A stretch of DNA of 64,000 bases from Candidatus Rothia avicola (GTDB lineage Bacteria; Actinomycetota; Actinomycetes; Actinomycetales; Micrococcaceae): positions 1-64,000 of the forward strand of contig DXCN01000012.1 in the NCBI GenBank assembly GCA_019115985.1, read 5' to 3'. A model generated the notes under the pieces. The model was not told the origin of the DNA, searched no databases, and saw only the letters and a list, made by a program, of their open reading frames with translations. Made by a program: the position numbers and the translations under genes. This document shows, in pieces, positions 36,210 through 44,477 of this stretch (position 1 is its first letter; each line of letters opens with the position of its first letter).

Positions 36210-37415
36210 ATGGCTGATCAGTCTCTGACCGTCCTCATTGGTGCCGATACCTACCCGCCCGACATCAACGGGGCTGCCCAGTTCTCATCCCGCCTTGCTC
36301 ACGCCCTGGCTGACCGCGGCCATACTGTGCACGTGATGGCACCCAAGCAGGAGAAGGGCGCTACTAGCCGTCATACGGTGGACGGCATCGTGGAGCACCG
36401 TATGCGCTCCCACAAGGTGATTACTCACCCCTATATGCGTCTGAACTTTCCCTGGGAGATTTACGCTGAGGCTGACCGTCTGGTGCAGGAGATTCAGCCC
36501 GATGTGATTCACATTCAGTGCCACTACATTATTGGGCGGGTGCTGGCCCGTATTGGCGCTAAACGCGGTGTGCGAGTGGTGGCCACGAACCACGTGATGC
36601 CCGAAAATATCACCCCCTTCCTGCCTTTCAATGAGCGCGTTAATGCTGTGTTCGAGAAGATTTCGTGGAGCGATATGCGCCGGGTGCTCAGCCGGGCAGC
36701 TGTGGTCACCACCCCCACCCAGATTGGTGCGGATGCCATGGAAAGTGCCGGTAAGTTCAGCCGCCCCGTCATGCCGGTGTCTAACGGTATTCAGAGTTCT
36801 GACTATGAGCTTGCGCCGGGGGAGACCGTTGAGAAGCCTGCCGGTGAGCTGACGATTTTCTTTGCCGGGCGTCTGGCGGTTGAAAAGAATATCGATGTGC
36901 TGATTGAGGGGTTCTCCAGGTTGCCTGCCGAGCTATTGCAGCAGACCGTGCTGGAGGTTGCTGGTACCGGTGAGATTCTTGGTGAGTTGCAGGCCAAAGC
37001 TGCCGCTTGCGGGGTAGCTGACCGGGTTCGTTTCTTGGGGTACATCTCTGACGAGGAACTACGCGCTGGCTACCTGCGGGCCGATGTCTTCTGCCAGCCG
37101 GGTACCGCCGAGCTGCAGTCGTTGGTGACCCTGGAGGCTATGAGCGCTTCAAAGCCGGTGGTTCTTGCTAACGCCCTGGCTCTGCCGCACCTGGTTGATC
37201 CTGGGAAGAACGGTTACCTTTTTACCCCGGGTGATACAGCGGAGCTGGCTGCCCGCTTGGCCGATGTGCTGAGCCTGCCCGAGGATGAGCGGAAAGCCAT
37301 GGGGGAGTGCTCCCGCCAGATGGTAGCCCGCCATGCTGCCGAAAAGACCTGGGAGACCTTTGAATCTCTCTACCGCTCTAACGAGCTCTACGATCGGTTC
37401 CTGACTGAACGATAG
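36210..37415 (+). CDS. glycosyltransferase family 4 (mannosyltransferase-like)
   Basis: GT-B fold retaining transferase resembling the GDP-mannose-dependent alpha-mannosyltransferases that build actinobacterial lipoglycans. The N-domain opens VLIGADTYPPDINGAAQFSSRLAHAL; the C-domain has FFAGRLAVEKNIDVLIEGFSRL, VRFLGYISDEELRAGYLRAD and the donor motif CQPGTAELQSLVTLEAMSASKPVV (E-x7-E). Length 401. The sugar and acceptor cannot be fixed by eye. No membrane segment; likely peripheral. Monocistronic between holin-X and the CAU tRNA. Confidence 0.85.
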   Translation: MADQSLTVLIGADTYPPDINGAAQFSSRLAHALADRGHTVHVMAPKQEKGATSRHTVDGIVEHRMRSHKVITHPYMRLNFPWEIYAEADRLVQEIQPDVIHIQCHYIIGRVLARIGAKRGVRVVATNHVMPENITPFLPFNERVNAVFEKISWSDMRRVLSRAAVVTTPTQIGADAMESAGKFSRPVMPVSNGIQSSDYELAPGETVEKPAGELTIFFAGRLAVEKNIDVLIEGFSRLPAELLQQTVLEVAGTGEILGELQAKAAACGVADRVRFLGYISDEELRAGYLRADVFCQPGTAELQSLVTLEAMSASKPVVLANALALPHLVDPGKNGYLFTPGDTAELAARLADVLSLPEDERKAMGECSRQMVARHAAEKTWETFESLYRSNELYDRFLTER

Positions 37416-37464
37416 GAGCGCTTACAGGCTCAAGCCTTACGCCAGATACGCGGACGCCTGTGGT

Positions 37465-37493
37465 TTGGATTCATCTGCCCTTTTCGGTATTCT
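37465..37493 (+). promoter_or_regulatory. promoter of the CAU tRNA
   Basis: TTGGAT, 17-bp spacer, TATTCT, 38 bases upstream of the tRNA. Confidence 0.6.
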
Positions 37494-37530
37494 TAGAGGC
37501 AGCGTCAAGCTCGCTAGAGCCTGGTGCTGT

Positions 37531-37604
37531 GGGGCCTTAGCTCAGCTGGTCAGAGCAGGGGACTCATAATCCCTTGGTCGCGGGTTCAAGCCCCGCAGGC
37601 CCTA
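37531..37604 (+). tRNA. tRNA-Met (CAT), elongator; Ile2 not excluded
   Basis: Cloverleaf: acceptor GGGGCCT/AGGCCCT with a G-U first pair, D-arm GCTC/GAGC, anticodon stem GGGGA/TCCCT with loop CTCATAA, T-arm GCGGG/CCCGC, discriminator A; CCA is not encoded. The lack of the C1-A72 mismatch and of three G-C pairs next to the anticodon loop argues against initiator tRNA. A CAU anticodon could also be the lysidine-modified tRNA-Ile2. Confidence 0.85.
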
Positions 37605-37610
37605 CATATA

Positions 37611-37648
37611 ACACCTCTCACCTGGGAAAACGGGTGGGAGGTGTTTTT
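37611..37648 (+). terminator. terminator after CAU tRNA
   Basis: ACACCTCTCACC pairs with GGGTGGGAGGTGT, then TTTTTAG. Confidence 0.85.
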
Positions 37649-37728
37649 AGTTTTAAGTATTTTTAGGTCAAGTCATCTAGTGGTCACCTAATTTTCCTGA
37701 AGAAAGAGCTCCAATCTGAACACGAAAA

Positions 37729-37762
37729 TGCCCCTCTACTGCACAAAAGCGGCAGAGGGGCA
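37729..37762. terminator. hairpin at the left side of the accessory island
   Basis: TGCCCCTCT/AGAGGGGCA around a 16-base loop. The same stem core recurs in the hairpin at 39808-39849 on the other side of the repressor, secreted protein and protease genes. The 37649-37923 gap otherwise holds AT-richer sequence with no clear gene. Confidence 0.5.
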
Positions 37763-37923
37763 GCCCTTGTTTAGTTGCTTTCGTTCAGTCCATAAGTGCA
37801 ATGAACTTTTCTTGGCAGGTTGGGCATGTTTGAGCCTTGATAAAGCATAGGTAGGTTTTCTTCTTTTGCGCTGCCCTGTTGAACCAGCCACTGTCTGGTG
37901 CTGTTGTTCCACAAAATAGAGAT

Positions 37924-38217
37924 ATGACGCTTCCTGTTTGGACCCTCCAAGACCGCATCGCCAAGGCCCGTAACCACGCAGGACTTAATCAAGGTGAACT
38001 TGCTGAAAAGCTAGGAGTTTCTCGCAATACGCTTAATAGGTGGGAAAACGGGAACAGAAATCCCTCAGTAAAAAACCTGCAGGCCCTTGCTGAGGCTACT
38101 GGGGTACCTCTGGACTGGTTCTATCAAGAAGATAATTCCGAGCCCGCATTGCATCCACCTTTGCCTGAACGTATCACGCTCATCCGAGACGGCAACGGAT
38201 ATAAGGCCGAACTCTAA
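37924..38217 (+). CDS. XRE-family transcriptional regulator
   Basis: A 97-residue Cro/C1-type DNA-binding protein. The helix-turn-helix covers residues 5-60: LQDRIAKARNHAGLNQGELAEKLGVSRNTLNRWENGNRNPSVKNLQALAEATGVPLDWF. It resembles prophage immunity repressors. A short C-terminal tail follows. ATG 37924 is preferred; an ATG 45 bases upstream lacks support, and the ribosome binding site is weak. Lower GC and its position next to a tRNA and lysis remnants suggest phage origin. The palindrome TGTCAGCT-AAG-AGCTGACA 95 bases downstream may be its operator. Confidence 0.85.
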   Translation: MTLPVWTLQDRIAKARNHAGLNQGELAEKLGVSRNTLNRWENGNRNPSVKNLQALAEATGVPLDWFYQEDNSEPALHPPLPERITLIRDGNGYKAEL

Positions 38218-38277
38218 AGCCTTAGAAAACTCAGCGCATGACATGTAGCGTCATGATTTAAACATCATCAAAAAGTC

Positions 38278-38306
38278 TTGACCAGGACGAATATGCTAGT
38301 TATGTT
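38278..38306 (+). promoter_or_regulatory. promoter of the small secreted protein
   Basis: TTGACC, 17-bp spacer, TATGTT. Confidence 0.6.
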
Positions 38307-38311
38307 TAACT

Positions 38312-38330
38312 TGTCAGCTAAGAGCTGACA
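38312..38330. promoter_or_regulatory. operator-like palindrome TGTCAGCT-AAG-AGCTGACA
   Basis: Perfect 8-bp arms, starting 6 bases past the -10, exactly over the expected transcription start. A good repressor site for the neighbouring XRE protein. Confidence 0.5.
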
Positions 38331-38351
38331 CATGGACTCTTTAGATTAAGA

Positions 38352-38371
38352 GATGTACATAGACGTACATC
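38352..38371. promoter_or_regulatory. second palindrome GATGTAC-N6-GTACATC
   Basis: Perfect 7-bp arms in the leader of the secreted-protein gene. A second regulator site or an RNA hairpin. Confidence 0.4.
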
Positions 38372-38401
38372 GTCTGAAGAACACACCACGAGGTAAACCC
38401 C

Positions 38402-38737
38402 ATGAAACGTTCATTGAAAACCATCATCCTAACTCCCGTGCTTGCCGGGCTTCTAGTAGCAGGATTCGCACCGGCACAGGCATACACCTCCCCAGAGGCA
38501 TACACCAGCTCAGGGAAGCAGGTTGCTTGCACCCGTGAGTACTCTGCCACTTATGACAAGCTCGTCCGCGCAATGGGCAAAGATTCCTACCGCATCCACG
38601 AGCTCATGACCAAGGCCGTTAACAACAACACTCGCATTGCTCTGGAGCACAAGTTCCAGCAGGAATTCGCACAATATGGCATCGCAGCTGGCAAGCTTGC
38701 TTACCAGTACTACACAGAATCATGCTGGACTATCTAA
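38402..38737 (+). CDS. small secreted protein, unknown
   Basis: A 111-residue protein with a clear signal peptide (KRSLKTIILTPVLAGLLVAG then APAQA, cleavage near residue 27). The mature part, about 84 residues, has two Cys (in QVACTREYS and TESCWTI) that probably form one disulfide, and a helical, charged middle (LVRAMGKDSYRIHELMTKAV). I do not recognise the family. It sits between the XRE regulator and a secreted protease under its own promoter with two palindromes. A toxin, inhibitor or protease substrate are all possible. Confidence 0.7.
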   Translation: MKRSLKTIILTPVLAGLLVAGFAPAQAYTSPEAYTSSGKQVACTREYSATYDKLVRAMGKDSYRIHELMTKAVNNNTRIALEHKFQQEFAQYGIAAGKLAYQYYTESCWTI

Positions 38738-38860
38738 AGAGAGTCCAGTCTGTATAGGGAAGTGGTGTCCTGTTTAGCGTGTAGAAGCTGTAAACAGGCC
38801 CCCTTTCTTATTAGATTCTCAGAAAAGGCAAAGACCATCTCTCCAAAAGCCGGCGGAACC

Positions 38861-38877
38861 GCCTAAGTACCTTAGGC
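38861..38877. promoter_or_regulatory. palindrome GCCTAAG-TAC-CTTAGGC before the protease
   Basis: Perfect 7-bp arms 20 bases before the protease ATG, next to the AAGGA site. It could control translation or be bound by a protein. Confidence 0.4.
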
Positions 38878-38896
38878 TTAACCTCAAGGATTCCTC

Positions 38897-39763
38897 ATGA
38901 ATATAAAACTCAGTCTTATCACCCGAATCGCAGCCACTACTACCGCTCTTATAGCAGCCCTTTCCACAGTGACAGCTACACCGGCTCAAGCACAAAACTC
39001 GTACCAGACCTTTGACTCTACTGTAGGCATCTACAACTGCTCAGCCTCTCTTATTCAACTTCCAGGAGCAAGAGACAGCGACCGGGCCTTAGTAATGACC
39101 AACGGTCATTGCATCAAACCCGTTTTTGGCCGTTACATGGAACGTGGCGAGGTCATCACTGACTACTCACTACGGCGTATTGATGCTTCCTACTTCAAGG
39201 AAGTTTCCTTCTATGGAGGGTCACAACCTCGCGAACTCACTAAAGCCCAACTGACCGATATTGTTTATGCCACGATGGATAACACTGATCTAGCCATCCT
39301 GCGTACAAACAAAACTTACTCGCAGCTTAAAGCCAGCGGTGTGAAAGTTCGTCCTTTCTCCACCCAGCGCCCCTCTGCACGAACTCCTATCCAGATTCCG
39401 AGCACATACTGGAACAAGGCATACTCCTGCCAAATCGATGGTTTTGCACATGAACTGCACGAAGGGTCATGGGTATGGAAGGACGCCATGCGCTATACAG
39501 CGTCTGGTTGTCAGGTTCAGCCAGGTTCAAGTGGTTCACCAATCGTCAATGCCAATAACGGCTCTATCATAGGTATCAATAACACTTATGTTGAAGGCGG
39601 ACGAGAATGCTCTTTGGGTAATGCCTGTGAGGTAGATTCTTCAGGTAGGAAGAGTAGCTTCGCTGAACGAGGCTATGGCACACAAACTTACTACATTCCC
39701 AGTTGCTTTAGCGGTTCATCGCTAGCAATGAACAAGTATGGTTGCCAACTACCGAAAAAATAG
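38897..39763 (+). CDS. secreted trypsin-like serine protease
   Basis: Exported S1-type protease. Signal peptide at residues 1-32, cleavage after TATPAQAQ. The triad is complete: His in MTNGHCI, Asp in MDNTDLAILRT and Ser in CQVQPGSSGSPIV (GSSGSP). Mature Cys occur in pairs (YNCSAS, GHCI, YSCQID, SGCQV, GRECSLGNACE, PSCFS, YGCQL), fitting an extracellular fold. Length 288. Lower GC than the core genome. It follows the small secreted protein and is convergent with the prophage holin gene. The substrate is unknown. Confidence 0.85.
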   Translation: MNIKLSLITRIAATTTALIAALSTVTATPAQAQNSYQTFDSTVGIYNCSASLIQLPGARDSDRALVMTNGHCIKPVFGRYMERGEVITDYSLRRIDASYFKEVSFYGGSQPRELTKAQLTDIVYATMDNTDLAILRTNKTYSQLKASGVKVRPFSTQRPSARTPIQIPSTYWNKAYSCQIDGFAHELHEGSWVWKDAMRYTASGCQVQPGSSGSPIVNANNGSIIGINNTYVEGGRECSLGNACEVDSSGRKSSFAERGYGTQTYYIPSCFSGSSLAMNKYGCQLPKK

Positions 39764-39781
39764 GTTGTGTTATTTTCTCTT

Positions 39782-40174
39782 TTACAGGTAAGCACCAAAA
39801 ATAAGTAAAGTTGCCCCTCTCCCGTGCCAAAGCGGGAGAGGGGCAACTTGCTTGTCAAGAGCCACTAGGCTAGCGGGGTTTTTAACAAAGTAAGCAACCC
39901 TTGAGAACCACCTAGAAAAACCCAAGACCGCGGTTGCAATGGTCAGCCAGACCGGGTGCTCAGAGCCACCTGCAGAATAACCAACCTGAATAGCACTAAG
40001 AGCCACTGAGCTTAGAGCATAGAGTGCATAGACCCAGCGGCGGGCGCGGGCGGTAATCAGCTCAGCCACGACTCCACTAGCCTCAACTGCGTGAACCGAG
40101 GCCTGGGCAGGCTCTTGAGATGGCACTCCTATGAGCTCTTCACGGAAACCTGGGATATACGTTTTAGCGCTCAC
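39782..40174 (-). CDS. prophage holin-like membrane protein
   Basis: A 130-residue protein with a soluble N-part and two membrane helices in the middle: RRWVYALYALSSVALSAIQV and HPVWLTIATAVLGFSRWFSR. This is the layout of actinophage holins (DUF7439-like) found next to endolysins. It lies directly downstream of the truncated endolysin on the same strand, as in a phage lysis cassette. Alone and beyond a broken partner it is probably non-functional. Its end forms part of the perfect hairpin at 39808-39849. Confidence 0.6.
   Translation of the reverse strand: MSAKTYIPGFREELIGVPSQEPAQASVHAVEASGVVAELITARARRWVYALYALSSVALSAIQVGYSAGGSEHPVWLTIATAVLGFSRWFSRVAYFVKNPASLVALDKQVAPLPLWHGRGATLLIFGAYL
39808..39849. 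terminator. perfect 17-bp hairpin at the holin/protease junction
   Basis: AAGTTGCCCCTCTCCCG and CGGGAGAGGGGCAACTT around 8 bases. It lies inside the 3' coding end of the holin ORF, 45 bases after the protease stop, so the holin C-terminus may have been rebuilt from terminator DNA. Confidence 0.7.
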
Positions 40175-40261
40175 TAGCCTTCCATAGAGTCAGCATAGTA
40201 CCCAGGGGTTAGGCTCTTGCCCGGATTCCGTTCTTTGACCGCCTGCACACTGTAGCCGTAG

Positions 40262-40735
40262 TTAGGTGGCAATCTGCTCCCAGGAATCGCCTGCCTCAGC
40301 GGTCCACACCAAGGGACCGGGGATAAAGATGCGCTGGCCCACGGCCAGACGGTTGGGGTCCTTGATGCCGTTGTAGTCGGCTAGCTTCTTGATATCGGCG
40401 GCGGTCGAGGAGCCGAAGTAGTAGCGTGCAATCTTGGCCAGGGTGTCCCCGGCGCGTACAGTCCAGTGTGGGGCGTTGAGGTTATTACCAATGGCGGTCT
40501 GCTGGGCTGGGGCAGGTGCAGCATTCTGCGCAGCGGGAGCCACATGGGTGGCGCCACCGTACAGCAGGTCATTGATGGACTGGCGCAGGGCATTCATATC
40601 GATGTAGGCCGGGTCAATCTTGCCCTGGTCAGAATACTCTTTATGCCCAATCTGGATGAAGTCCTTGCCCTTGCCGTTGATGAGGATGTTCAGGGTCGGC
40701 ACGTGCCCACCGAATCGTGTAGTAGCGAGCCCCCA
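40262..40735 (-). pseudogene. truncated phage endolysin (amidase + LysM)
   Basis: The frame begins in the middle of an N-acetylmuramoyl-L-alanine amidase domain (LATTRFGGHVPTLNILINGK, then IGHKEYSDQGKIDPAYI with the last zinc His and the catalytic-side residues). It is followed by a linker and one LysM repeat (WTVRAGDTLAKIARYYFGSS) plus a cut second one (WTAEAGDSWEQIAT). The front of the amidase domain is missing beyond about 40735. It pairs with the holin gene downstream: a decayed lysis cassette. Confidence 0.75.
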
Positions 40736-40760
40736 AGAAAAGCAGGATAGTGACAGAGCG

Positions 40761-40943
40761 TCACAGGCTCACCCAGCGAATACCGGGATCTGGGTCAAAG
40801 ATTGTCCAGGCTGGCTGTATAGTGGAGGCCACTACGACAAAGGCGATAGCGGCGCGCTCAAACTGCCACAGCTCTCTGGGGGTGGAGGCCACCCCCACCA
40901 GGCCCCTGCGACCAGCGATCCATTGACGAGCAGACGCGTCCAA
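40761..40943 (-). pseudogene. possible phage protein fragment
   Basis: A 60-residue frame, from a TTG, with ARQWIAGRRGLVGVASTPRE and one hydrophobic stretch (AAIAFVVVASTIQPAW), ending in IRWVSL. It lies between the endolysin remnant and the subtilase pseudogene. It could be the tail of another phage gene; no homology is recognised. Confidence 0.25.
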
Positions 40944-42484
40944 GTCTGAACCTGTTCATCATGCGGGTGAGGTGGAACCATTAGCCGCTACTCCCCGTAA
41001 CCCTCCTAGCGACCCTTATTTTGCTAGTCATCAGTGGAATATGCGAGCTATCGATGCACCCGGTGCTTGGCGGTACGCTACCGGTGAGGGCATCATCATC
41101 GGTATCGCTGATACCGGGCAGACCTGGCACCCTGAACTAGCTGCAAAAACTTTACCCGGCTATGACTTTGTCTCGGCTGACCAGAGCCGGGACGGCAACG
41201 GCTGGGACCCTAACCCCAACGATGAAGGCGACTGGGGCCCCTAGGTTCCCCGTTCCATGTGGCACGGAACCCACGTAGCTGGTATCGCTGCCGCTGCAAC
41301 CGATAACGGGGCAGGAGTAGCTGGTGTAGCCCCTAATGCTCGAATTCAGCATTCCCGCATTATGGGTGTCAACGGCCGCGCCTACACTTCTGACCAGGCT
41401 GCGGGCATTGCCTGGAGTGCCGGTGTGCCTGTACCCGGAGTACCTGCTAACCCCACACCGGCTCACGTCGTTAACTACTCTGAGGGCTTCTATTCAGCAA
41501 CCTGCCCCAGGGTTCTACAGGACGCTATCAACGCGGCTCATGCACGGAACGTCCCGGTGGTTGCGGCCGCAGGTAACTTCGGGGCAAATGCGGTCGGTAC
41601 CTCACCGGCTAACTGCCTGGGAGCCATCGTGGTCGGCGCAACCGCTAACGGTAATGTGATGACAGGTTACTCCAACTGGGGGCCTATGCTTGATGTGCTG
41701 GCCCCTGGCGGTGCGATTGGATCAGATGTTTGGTCAACTGTGAATACAGGTGCCTACACCCAGGTGGGGCCCGGGTACGGGCCGCTCAATGGCACCTCAA
41801 TGGCTGCCCCTCACGTGAGTGGCATTATCGCCATGATGAAGGAACGCAACCCGAACCTGACCGTAGAGCAGATTCGCACCATTCTTAAGGACACCGGATC
41901 AAACGTCAATGGGTACCGTTTTGTTAACGCTCCTCGTGCAGTTTCAGCTGTTGCAGACACTCGCGGTTTCCCGCTGATTGGTGCTATCGGAGCCTACTAC
42001 TACGCCCACGGGGCAGCCGCTACTTTTGGAACGCCGACGAGTGCTGAATTTCCCCTGCGCGATGGGGGAGCGGGGCAGAACTTCTCACGTAATTTCACGA
42101 TCTACTGGACTGCCCGCACTGGAGCCTACCCTGTGAATTTCTCGGGAGGTATCGGGGCTAGATACCGAGCCGGTGGCTACGAGAACGGGTATGGGTACCC
42201 GCTCTTTGCGGAGACTGCTATCACCGGTGGTGCGATGCAAAAGTTTGCCCTTGCTGACGGGCGTTGATTTGCCTTCTACTGGACCCCTCGACACCATCGA
42301 ACCCACGTGGTGTGGGGGGGCCGGTGCTATTGGCGGCCGATTTACAGGAGCAGGTGGAACTGCACGCTATGGCTTCCCCACTACCGATGAGGTTTCTCAT
42401 CCCGATGGGTCAGTGACGGTGAGCTTCACGAAGGGCCCGGTTGTGCGGTGGACCGCCGAAGGTGGGGTGCAGCGTATCCGCTAG
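40927..42484 (+). pseudogene. subtilisin-like (S8) protease with LGFP repeats, disrupted
   Basis: Catalytic domain of a subtilase: Asp in IIIGIADTGQTWHPEL, His in WHGTHVAGIAAAATDN, oxyanion Asn in VVAAAGNFGANA and Ser in LNGTSMAAPHVSGI, then C-terminal LGFP-type repeats (IGAYYYAHGAAATFGTPTSA, GYENGYGYPLFAE). Three lesions are seen: an in-frame TAG at 41242-41244 between Asp and His, an in-frame TGA at 42265-42267 before FAFYWTP, and a frameshift at the G7 run 42314-42320, past which removing one G gives VVWGAGAIGGRFTGAGGTAR. The signal peptide and propeptide are also missing; the frame is closed by TGA at 40924. Once a secreted wall-bound protease. Confidence 0.85.
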
Positions 42485-43050
42485 GCCGCAAAATCATCGC
42501 CGATAGGCAGTAGCACGCTGGGCCCTTCAAGCCCTAGCAGGAGCAGGGGGTTTGTGTAATCGAGCCCCCTGCGTGCTGTTTCAGAACCCGGGGCTGGTTC
42601 CCTCACGCCCCAGTGCAGGCAAAAGCTCGGAGCACAGTGCTGGATATTAGAGTCGAGCTGGGCGATGGCGTCCCCGGCCTGCACCCGGCTCCCTACCGGT
42701 AGTGGATTAGAAACCGGTTCAAAGGACGACCGCCGGCCGTCCGGGTGCTCAAGGGTGAGTACCTGCCGGTCAACTACGGTTCCAGCAAAAACTACTTCCC
42801 CCTCATAAGGAGCAAGGACGCTCCCGCCCGCTTCCAGCGCAAGGTCAACGCCGCGGTGCCCGGCAGCCCAGCGGGCAGCCGGTTTCTCAAAGCCCCGAAC
42901 CACGGTAAGCTGCCCCTCCACCGGGGCCTGCCAGGGCGGCGTCCGCCCCGCAAAAGCTAGCGGGGTTACTGCCCCTACTAAAAGCAGGGCACAGCAACAA
43001 ACCCCCAGAAACCTCACAAGCCTTCTAGAGAGCGATAGCAGAAAAGACAC
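42481..43050 (-). CDS. secreted M23-family peptidase
   Basis: LytM/peptidase M23 domain protein that should cut or bind peptidoglycan peptides. Signal peptide or anchor at residues 12-35 (VRFLGVCCCALLLVGAVTPL). The domain has the first zinc motif HRGVDLALEAG and the last His motif LHWGVREP; the usual HxH is thus present as H-W-G-V, with one His, so activity is uncertain. Length 189. It converges with the subtilase pseudogene, sharing overlapping stop codons, and is divergent from rpsB, a frequent neighbour in actinobacteria. Confidence 0.85.
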   Translation of the reverse strand: MSFLLSLSRRLVRFLGVCCCALLLVGAVTPLAFAGRTPPWQAPVEGQLTVVRGFEKPAARWAAGHRGVDLALEAGGSVLAPYEGEVVFAGTVVDRQVLTLEHPDGRRSSFEPVSNPLPVGSRVQAGDAIAQLDSNIQHCAPSFCLHWGVREPAPGSETARRGLDYTNPLLLLGLEGPSVLLPIGDDFAA

Positions 43051-43543
43051 GACAAAACCCTTTCGGTCAGTGCCCGCCCCTTACCCCAGGTGGCGCCAAC
43101 CGTAGGTTGTCTCCATCTTTACCACTGGAAACCTGCCATCACAAGAGCCAAAACCCCGGTGATTAAAGCCCAATAATGCGGTATAGTTGTTGATTGCAGT
43201 TTGCCCCTGCACCCTGCCCAAAAACAGGCAGTGCAAGGGCAAGGGGAATCCCTTTACATAGAGACCCCTCCTTGGCGAGCCGTTCACGCGAGCTTCACCC
43301 GGGATCTGACGTCGCGTAACGCGAAGCAACTAGCCTCTAGTTGATAAGGAACTTTCGGTCCGGCACACGCCGGTGAAGGTCTGAGACAGCTTTCGTCACT
43401 CCAACGAAAAAGTCTGAGCGTTACCAGGGGAGCGGGTCTTGTGCCCACACGCTCCACATGTAAACCGATAACTACTATGCGCGGAGCGGAGCTAGCCTGG
43501 AATCAGGGGCCCGCCCGGCACCCCTAATACATAAGGAGACGAC
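43051..43543 (+). promoter_or_regulatory. rpsB promoter region and long structured leader
   Basis: 493 bases without a gene. A TATAGT -10 (43182-43187) is followed at once by a hairpin at 43201-43242 (TTGCCCCTGCAC/GTGCAAGGGCAA with an inner CCTG/CAGG). Further hairpins are CAACTAG/CTAGTTG (43327-43343) and CCGGC/GCCGG near 43361-43374. The leader would be about 350 nt, long for rpsB, which hints at feedback control by S2. AAGGAG precedes the rpsB ATG. Confidence 0.4.
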
Positions 43544-44353
43544 ATGCCCGTCGTAACTATGCGCCAGCTTCTCGATTCAGGTGTCCACTTCGGTCACCAG
43601 ACCCGCCGCTGGAACCCCAAGATGAAGCGCTTCATCCTCACCGAGCGCAACGGCATCTACATCATCGACCTGCAGCAGTCACTGGCCTTCATCGACCAGG
43701 CTTACGAAGCTGTTAAGGCAACCGTTGCTCACGGCGGCACCGTTCTGTTCGTTGGTACCAAGAAGCAGGCTCAGGAAGCCATCGCTGAACAGGCTACCCG
43801 CGTGAACATGCCCTACGTCAACCACCGCTGGCTCGGTGGTATGCTCACCAACTTCGCAACCGTTTCAAAGCGCATCGAGCGCATGAAGGAACTCGAGCAG
43901 ATCGACTTCGACGACGTCGCAGGCTCACAGTTCACCAAGAAGGAACTGCTGCTTCTGCGTCGCGAGCACGAGAAGCTCGAGAAGACCCTCGGTGGTATCC
44001 GTAACCTCACCAAGGCTCCCTCACTGATCTGGGTTGTTGACACCAAGAAGGAACACCTGGCTGTTGACGAAGCTCAGAAGCTCGGCATCCCCGTAGTTGC
44101 TATCCTCGACACCAACTGCGACCCCGACGAAGTTTCCTTCCCCATCCCCGGCAACGACGACGCAATCCGTTCCGTCAACCTGCTCACCCGCGTCATCGCG
44201 GACGCAGTTGCTGAAGGTCTGCTGGAACGCGAAAACAAGAAGGCCGGCAAGTCAGCTAACGCTTCTGAAGAGCCCATGGCTGAATGGGAGCGCGAACTGC
44301 TCGAGCAGCACGAAGCTGCTAAGGCAGAAGCACCCGCTGAAGAAGCTAAGTAA
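43544..44353 (+). CDS. rpsB: 30S ribosomal protein S2
   Basis: Small-subunit ribosomal protein. It opens [20 protein letters not shown] and has [33 protein letters not shown], and [21 protein letters not shown] with the later [20 protein letters not shown]. The C-terminus is an acidic, Ala-rich tail. Length 269 is usual for actinobacteria. It heads rpsB-tsf-pyrH-frr-cdsA. Confidence 0.98.
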   Translation: MPVVTMRQLLDSGVHFGHQTRRWNPKMKRFILTERNGIYIIDLQQSLAFIDQAYEAVKATVAHGGTVLFVGTKKQAQEAIAEQATRVNMPYVNHRWLGGMLTNFATVSKRIERMKELEQIDFDDVAGSQFTKKELLLLRREHEKLEKTLGGIRNLTKAPSLIWVVDTKKEHLAVDEAQKLGIPVVAILDTNCDPDEVSFPIPGNDDAIRSVNLLTRVIADAVAEGLLERENKKAGKSANASEEPMAEWERELLEQHEAAKAEAPAEEAK

Positions 44354-44364
44354 AGCCCCATACA

Positions 44365-44404
44365 GAGAAACGGCACCCGCCCACATTCGGTGGGTGCCGT
44401 TCTC
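44365..44404 (+). terminator. attenuator-like hairpin between rpsB and tsf
   Basis: GAGAAACGGCACCC pairs with GGGTGCCGTTCTC around GCCCACATTCGGT. It probably lowers tsf relative to rpsB or protects the rpsB 3' end. Confidence 0.6.
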
Positions 44405-44477
44405 ACCTCTTCTGCCGAAGTTACCGGCAGGAACCCAATAGATTTCCCTAATCTGTTCAAAATATAAGGAGTTCACC

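Noticed and set aside
37771..37992. 73-codon minus-strand ORF over the XRE promoter
   Set aside because: Overlaps the well-supported XRE start region, no ribosome binding site and no recognisable domain.
38402..39763. Toxin-antitoxin reading of the secreted protein and protease pair
   Set aside because: Both have signal peptides and separate promoters; nothing resembles a known antitoxin, so the label would be invented.
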